From Irpex lacteus (taxonomy: Eukaryota > Basidiomycota > Agaricomycetes > Polyporales > Irpicaceae), in NCBI GenBank assembly GCA_001986395.2, contig MQVO02000003.1, forward strand, positions 310,001 through 374,000: a stretch of DNA of 64,000 nt, in the 5' to 3' direction. Shown here piece after piece: positions 57,786 to 64,000 of the stretch. Under the pieces are notes generated by a model that was not told where the DNA came from, searched no databases, and was given only the letters and a program-made list of their open reading frames with translations. Positions within the stretch are counted from its first letter, which is position 1. Each line of letters begins with the position of its first letter. A program made the position numbers and the translations under genes.

Positions 57786-59291
57786 CGAGCTCCAGTAGGT
57801 AGATGCAAATATGGCAGGGTTACTAGAGAGATCAATCCAATGTGAGATCCCAGATAGATGATTAGGTGTAACTTGGACCTCGTACTCACTGCGAGAAAGG
57901 AGAGGCCGGCTCTGGGGCTAAAAGATCCAAGAGCCAGCCCATTTATAGTGAGCATTGTGAAGGCTCGGAGGACTTTTTGGGCATTCAATATTCATCACTC
58001 ACATTTTATGGTAGGCGTATCACGGAACATTGACATCTTACCGTCATCTTTCTATTTCATATGTTCTGCTTCGAACAAGATTTCTCCCTGATCGAACTTG
58101 AAGTATACTGCCAGGTCACAGTTGGGGTGAACCATGAATACGAAGATGATGATCATGTCGTTTTGCAACTGCGCAGATCAAGTCAACAAGGGTAACACGG
58201 GCCTAATAACTACACTAGATATCAAGCTTACAACTTCGCATAATAAAACATTTGAAGCTTGAGGCCTGATGCCAAGTTGATGTGTCAGCGTCGGAAAATG
58301 CATAAGCACTGTTCAACGCCAGCTGTTGATTGAAGTCAGGAAGATTGACACGAACGTGATGTTTACTCGTCTTCTGCGTTCGTCTCATACAACGTTGATC
58401 ATGAATGTACGTTGAGCGAGTGATAATCTGTACCTTATCGCCAATAGCTTGAAAGTTATCACGGCCAGGTACACATTGGCCGTGGCTATGCTGATATTTG
58501 GAGGTGCTGAATACCGGGTCGCTTGTGTCTGGGGCTGTGTGTAGCGTACATCATGGCCACCGTCAGATCATGACGAGAGGAAGCCTACAGAGAGAGGGGG
58601 AATGAGAATTCGTTGCGATACAACCATGAAACGCTGTCGTGAGAAGGGTTGAACCTACGTTCAACGTCGACGCTCAGCTCAGCCATAGTAGTAGGAGTTG
58701 GGTTGAGCTGCAAAATTCATTAAAGATAAGGTAACACATCCCATATAGGTCGGATTCACGAATACTGCCATCTTCAGCGGGGTAGGATAGAGTGATACGA
58801 CTATGAAGCTTCCCCAGGGCTGCACATTGCGCCTCCATGAATTGGACGAGCTTATCGTGACTTTCGAATAGCAGTTGTGGTCGGATGAACCCAGTTGGTG
58901 CAGCACATAGAGTCTTACGATGTATGCCCAGGGTATACCACAGGACTAGGCAGTAATCCATGTGAGCGGCCTGCCGTAGAGGTAGCCTCATTATCGTTTT
59001 GTGAAAACCAACTGAGGAATAAAGTCAGTCAAAATAACAAGGGCCTGAGAACTGGGTTAGATGCCGGGCTTACCACAGAGTTTTGAACAGAGATGATCAA
59101 ATAGGCGTTGCTTTTTTCTGTACGGATTAGACTTGGACTGGATGGAACTGAACTACTTATAGACCCCCCCTCCCCCCATTCAAGTCAGCATAACATGTAT
59201 AGTCGTCTGGTCAAAAAGATCAAGCATATATTCTGCCTATAGGTGACAGTTGGAATACACAGGTCATAGGATAGCCACGGGCTGCCTTTGA
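57786..59291. promoter_or_regulatory. GAGAP gene 1 upstream region
   Basis: A TATAAA-type element (minus-strand CACTATAAATGGG) is at about 57937-57949. Blocks at about 58330-58420 and 58540-58680 resemble sequence upstream of GAGAP genes 2 and 3, so the promoter was duplicated with the gene. A further 105-codon open frame is listed separately. Confidence 0.55.
58674..58991 (-). CDS. doubtful small open frame between GAGAP genes 1 and 2
   Basis: 105 codons (MRLPLRQAAHMDYCLVLWYT, later FESHDKLVQFMEAQCAALGK and SYPAEDGSIRESDLYGMC). The middle has protein-like composition and a CTATAAG element lies about 165 bases upstream. It has no signal peptide and no relation to the GAGAP core beyond a weak CAAPTG. 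It overlaps the duplicated promoter block, which argues against it. Confidence 0.2.
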   Translation of the reverse strand: MRLPLRQAAHMDYCLVLWYTLGIHRKTLCAAPTGFIRPQLLFESHDKLVQFMEAQCAALGKLHSRITLSYPAEDGSIRESDLYGMCYLIFNEFCSSTQLLLLWLS

Positions 59292-59649
59292 CTATACTGA
59301 ACTATCACCGTAAGTACCGCTATCTGAGCCATCATATGAAGTAATGTCCTTGATACTTAGATCGAGTTGTCTTCTGGCAAATGAACCCGTCTACGGAAAC
59401 GTTGATCAGCAAAATAAATCAACAGATCGCACGATGCGCTCTTACAAATGGTGAAGATAGTATGGTTCTATCGACAGGAGCTCCTGCACCCATCTCCCCG
59501 ATAAATGGTGTCCTTTGAGAGGGCACAGTCAGCAGGAAAGACAGGCCAGACAGAAATGCAATGCAATCCACATACCCAAACGGTGGCAATGGGGAGGCAT
59601 AAACGTAGGCGATGATGCAGAGTATGATGAGATAGCAGCTGCGAAGCAT
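59292..59649 (-). CDS. small secreted GAGAP protein 2
   Basis: Three exons: 59576-59649, 59446-59512 and 59292-59390; 79 residues. The signal peptide MLRSCYLIILCIIAYVYA is followed by a proline-rich stretch SPLPPFGTPFIGE. The core MGAGAP, then VDRTIL, SSPF, ends the second exon. The third exon encodes TGSFARRQLDLSIKDITSYD and an acidic Ser/Gly tail, with an RR pair that Kex2-like proteases could cut. The first exon is 74 nt in both this gene and gene 3, with the intron in the same phase. No cysteines are present in the mature chain. Unknown family. Confidence 0.65.
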
Positions 59650-60732
59650 GATGTCTTGCTTATGGGAAGTACGAGGAACTAAATACTAAGGGGAAATGAA
59701 TGAAGAGGACACGACAATGAGTGAGGTACGCACTGGTGAAAGATGTGTCGAGACCGGCTCTGGGTGTGTTATCATGCATTGTCGCGGACTTTTATAGCAT
59801 ACGGATAGTCCTGCGCTAATTCTGCCTTGACACTGAACGTTGAATACGCACCGAAGTGATCATGGATCGACATCATCAGCTGTTGAGAGACATCAGGGAC
59901 ATTGACGCAAACATGATGTGTACTGTCCTCCGCGCGCGTCTCATGCAATGTTGATCATGAATGTGGTTCGGTCGAGCAAGGTCTTGTACCTCGGTCGCCG
60001 ATATCATGACAAAGTATACTGGGCGGTGATGGCATGGTGGGACAATAATTGTAGTGGTATTCAACTGGTATTCAGTTGCAACGTGAGTCAAGCCGCGTGT
60101 ATCAGAGTGTGCAGCATGTGGACGATAGGTCATAATGAGAGGGGCCTACGGAGGATTTAGTCACAGTACACCAATGAAACGCTGTCGTAAACACTCACAC
60201 TCGCAACCTGATCACCCATGTTCAACGTTCAAGGCACAGAGATATAGTCGGCTCAGTGCCATCAGTGACCGGGACCGCTATCTGCACGCCATAAAATGAG
60301 AGAGATATTCCATGAAGGGTTTCATCATACGTGATTTTGTTCTCAGATCCTTACGGCGCAGATATAGTATAGGTTTGACAAGATGTCAAGTTCCTGTGGG
60401 CCCTTCAAATGAACAGATGAATTACTCACAAGCTCGAGTTCCCTTGAGTAGGATACCGGTCCCTTTATAGTCAGTATACGGGAGCACAGCTTCATCATCC
60501 TCGTGCATAACCACTGGTAGAATAGTGACGCTTGGTGTGTCGGCCTGAGAAGAATGGGAATAGTATCCAAGCCAGAAAAGCAAAATCTCTTCGTGAAGAC
60601 CAAAAATATCTATTCCGCCTCTGGTCTACAGGACACGAACATACGGCTCCTAAACGTCCGCGGGACGCCATTGACTAGCTGAACTACCACTGGTAGCACC
60701 GCCGCCGCGTAAGGCATCTCATGAACTGACGC
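59650..60732. promoter_or_regulatory. GAGAP gene 2 upstream region
   Basis: It contains CTATAAAA (minus strand, near 59790-59798) inside a block, about 59748-59803, that recurs almost unchanged at about 61112-61170 upstream of gene 3. A second duplicated block is at about 60105-60235. Confidence 0.6.
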
Positions 60733-61012
60733 TCAGACGTCATCAGGGTTTGCGAAATGCGCGAATCTAGAGAGACACGTTAGTTGATAACATAACTTAA
60801 CAGATAACCTGCGTACGGAGAAAAGGTCATTTCAGAATCGAGAGGAGCTCCTGCACCCATCCCCGCGGTCTCTTTTTGTCTAAGAGTCGGCGCAGTCAGT
60901 ATTGAGAACGAAATGAGGGTAATAGATGATCCACATACGCAGGCGATGGCAAGGGGGAGGCGTAGGCGTAGGCAGTGATGCAGAGTACGACGAGGTAAAA
61001 GCCACGGAGCAT
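60733..61012 (-). CDS. small secreted GAGAP protein 3
   Basis: Three exons: 60939-61012, 60817-60879 and 60733-60766; 56 residues. The leader MLRGFYLVVLCITAYAYA is nearly the same as in gene 2, followed by SPLPSPA, then QKETAG, the core MGAGAP, LDSEMT and FSPF, ending AHFANPDDV. Predicted mature length is only about 38 residues and has no cysteine. Intron positions and phases match gene 2, and the core promoter is duplicated too, so genes 2 and 3 are recent tandem copies. Role unknown; a secreted peptide or a cleaved precursor would both fit. Confidence 0.65.
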
Positions 61013-61758
61013 GTTGCACTTGTTGTGAGGGTACGAGTTGAACTATATGGAGGTGTGATTCAGCGAAGAAAACATGACTATGAGGGAGCCACGTACTACA
61101 AAGTTGAAGATAAGTCGAGACCGGCTCTGAGTCTGCTTTCATGCATTGTCGAGGACCTTTATAGCATATGGTTAATAGGTTTATCAATGGGTGCATAGCC
61201 ACCCAGCATAGATCGCAACAGATGTCACATTACTAGGCCGAGAGAAATCAGCAGCTGTGATACAGATATGAGATGCATCTACCTGCGCACACGCTTACAC
61301 GGTGTGGATTAAGTACGAGTGTTTGTTGATCGAATGATGTTTTGTATCTTGTTCGCTCTTGTGCACCGATATCGTGAAGCACGCTGCTCCAATCTGTGAT
61401 TGCGTTGACGGTGACCAGGAGTAGGAAGATGCAATGTCACTTCCCAGATCGTACGTATCAGAGCGTGGAGTGTAGACGTCAGCTCATGCTAAAGGGACTA
61501 CAGAGAGTCGAGGGATTAGTAACAGTACACACTTGAGAAATATCACGACGAAAGCTTACGTTCGCAACCGAATCACCATTATGATATGTTCAACGTTCAA
61601 CACTCACCTGATCTCTTGGCATACGTATCCGACTTGATGTTGACGCAACGGACATTCACAGCTCGCTACCAAAATCAAGAGGCTAGGATGATACAGTAAC
61701 ATTGCAGCGAGAGAGAAAATGATACAAATACAGTACAATAGAATCCAAAATACGATAA
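61013..61758. promoter_or_regulatory. GAGAP gene 3 upstream region
   Basis: It contains CTATAAAGG (minus strand, near 61156-61164) within the block duplicated from 59748-59803. A further duplicated segment at about 61460-61610 contains TTCAACGTTCAA. The rest is unassigned sequence up to the H2A stop. Confidence 0.6.
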
Positions 61759-62661
<903 letters not shown>

Positions 62662-63268
62662 ATGGCACCTAAACCCGCTTCGACTGCTGGCAAGGCCCCT
62701 GCTTCCACCGCCTCCAAGGCTCCTGCTAAGACGACTGAGTCAAAGGCAGCGAAGAAGACTTCTAAGCCTGCGGCCTCTGGTGCTGACGGCGACAAGAAGA
62801 AGAGACGCAAGACTCGCAAGGAGACCTACTCGTCTTACATCTACAAGGGTAAGCCACATGAAGTCGAACTTAGGATATCAAACTTGAACTCACACGACTC
62901 CCAGTCCTCAAGCAGGTCCACCCTGACACTGGTATCTCCAACAAGGCAATGGCCATTCTTAACTCGTTTGTCAACGATATCTTCGAGCGTATTGCCACTG
63001 AGGCATCCAGTACGTTGGCGCATGCTCCGCGGGCTATATAAATTCTCAACTGACCTCGGCTTGCAGAGCTCGCTTCTTACTCTAAGAAGTCAACGATCTC
63101 ATCGCGAGAGATTCAGACCGCTGTCCGTCTCATTCTCCCTGGTGAGCTGGCTAAGCACGCCATCTCTGAGGGTACCAAGTCGGTGACCAAGGTACGATAC
63201 GATAATACTTTCGATTCCAACGATGTACTAACAGCAGTTTCTAGTTCTCGAGTGCCGGTGCCAAGTAA
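62662..63268 (+). CDS. histone H2B
   Basis: Four exons: 62662-62848, 62905-63009, 63067-63191 and 63245-63268; 146 residues. Lys/Ala/Pro-rich tail ([20 protein letters not shown]), then [40 protein letters not shown] and [19 protein letters not shown]. The final helices are [20 protein letters not shown] and [18 protein letters not shown]. The C-terminal helix lysine in the VTKFSSA segment is the site ubiquitinated by the Rad6/Bre1 system in fungi. It pairs with H2A in the nucleosome and shares the divergent promoter. Confidence 0.98.
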
Positions 63269-63806
63269 ATGTTTATCTCTGTATGATTATTGTCTCTGTA
63301 TCGCGTACTCTACTGTATTCTTCTAGCCCTTATGGATTGTTCTCTTGGTCTTTCTCGAATCTCAATGTCTATCGTCTATCTCCCGCTTGTCAGTCTGAGT
63401 TCACCATTTTATGAGTGAGGCATATGTGCTCGTACGCTGGATACTCTTGTGAAGATTTGTCAGTTATCCTTCGGTGATATTTTTATGAAGTACTTTCAGA
63501 CCATGCTCATGCATAACCTCGGTGTGTACCTTTTGGGGCGCTTAACAGTGCCTTACTGCAATGAATGCTTTGTTCGACAATATCCTTTGAAGCGTATATC
63601 TACGTACACTGGAGTCACTGTACAGAACGGCTCTCTCGTCGTCCACTATTTACAGACAAAATCACCAACTGGTCTGAAGGAACTTAGCCAGAAATCAGGA
63701 CATGTCTATCCCACTCACGTGACCCAATAAATGCCCATCGCTGAGTTGCCTGCCGGTTGTCTCTTCACTCGTCCGTCATCACCCTCACCCGCTCTCTGTC
63801 CCTCGC
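63269..63806. other. intergenic, H2B 3' region
   Basis: 538 bases. An open frame of 93 codons at 63449-63730 has no recognisable domain or signal and is not called. Confidence 0.5.
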
Positions 63807-64000
63807 ATGGCAACGCTGACAAGGCCCAAGTCGTTGCCGGCGGAGTCGTCGCATCACGTACAAAATGACATAACCTCGGGCATACCGACCCCATTCCCTA
63901 CTAATATCCTCGAGCGCAAACCAGACGAATATCTTGACATCCTCAAGCCAACCCACTCGCAAGGACAAGAAAAGAGCGAACGTGCAAGAGGTGCAGTTGA
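63807..64000 (+). CDS. 5' end of an unidentified gene running off the right edge
   Basis: From an ATG at 63807 the frame stays open to the window end (64 codons): MATLTRPKSLPAESSHHVQN, PTPFPTNILERKPDEYLDIL, KPTHSQGQEK and more. The composition is protein-like and no stop occurs, but the family cannot be told from this part. An intron could begin beyond the window. Confidence 0.5.
   Translation, partial: MATLTRPKSLPAESSHHVQNDITSGIPTPFPTNILERKPDEYLDILKPTHSQGQEKSERARGAV

Noticed and set aside
63449..63730. 93-codon open frame downstream of H2B
   Set aside because: No domain, signal peptide or supporting promoter; lies in the probable H2B 3' region.

Overview
This 64 kb window is nuclear DNA of a filamentous basidiomycete, most likely a plant-matter-decaying member of the Agaricomycetes. 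The evidence is genes broken by many introns of about 48-70 bp, DUF4470-MYND and SMYD-type SET proteins, a divergently transcribed H2A/H2B pair, and lignocellulose enzymes (an AA9 lytic polysaccharide monooxygenase with a CBM1 and a GH51 arabinofuranosidase). I read no rRNA, tRNA, CRISPR array or intact transposon. Exon-intron models were built by eye from GT/GC-AG signals and checked for reading phase at every junction; they are predictions without transcript support.

Layout. 1-17.4 kb holds housekeeping and regulatory genes: the 3' end of a gene running in from the left, a DUF4470-MYND protein, RNA polymerase III subunit RPC31, the mRNA-export factor YRA1/ALY (unusually long intron, one apparent frameshift), farnesyl/geranylgeranyltransferase alpha, a Gfo/Idh/MocA (Gal80-like) protein, a decayed fragment copied from the prenyltransferase gene, two tandem BTB genes and a PNRC-motif protein. 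17.4-22.5 kb is nearly gene-free. 22.5-36.4 kb holds KGD2 (2-oxoglutarate dehydrogenase E2), a 15-exon GH51 gene, a large membrane-plus-WD40 protein, the golgin RUD3 and a small secreted protein. 36.8-40.1 kb is a divergent pair of related orphan genes, one of them frameshifted. 40.5-52.1 kb holds AA9-CBM1, an SRRM1-like splicing factor, two tandem SET genes, HEM14 and a seven-helix membrane protein. 52.1-64 kb holds a gene-poor stretch, a single-pass membrane orphan, a tandem array of three tiny secreted-protein genes that share a GAGAP motif, the histone pair, and the start of a gene running off the right edge.

How the genes fit together. There is no single operon-like system. Several genes act in gene expression (RPC31, YRA1, SRRM1, the PNRC-motif protein, SET and histone genes). 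Others serve mitochondria (KGD2, HEM14), the Golgi (RUD3), protein prenylation and extracellular polysaccharide breakdown (GH51, AA9). The least explained material is the tandem array of small secreted proteins at 57.3-61.0 kb, duplicated together with its promoters. Also notable are repeated GC-AG introns and a GH51 gene with a 7-nt exon and a 17-nt exon that carries its catalytic acid/base motif.
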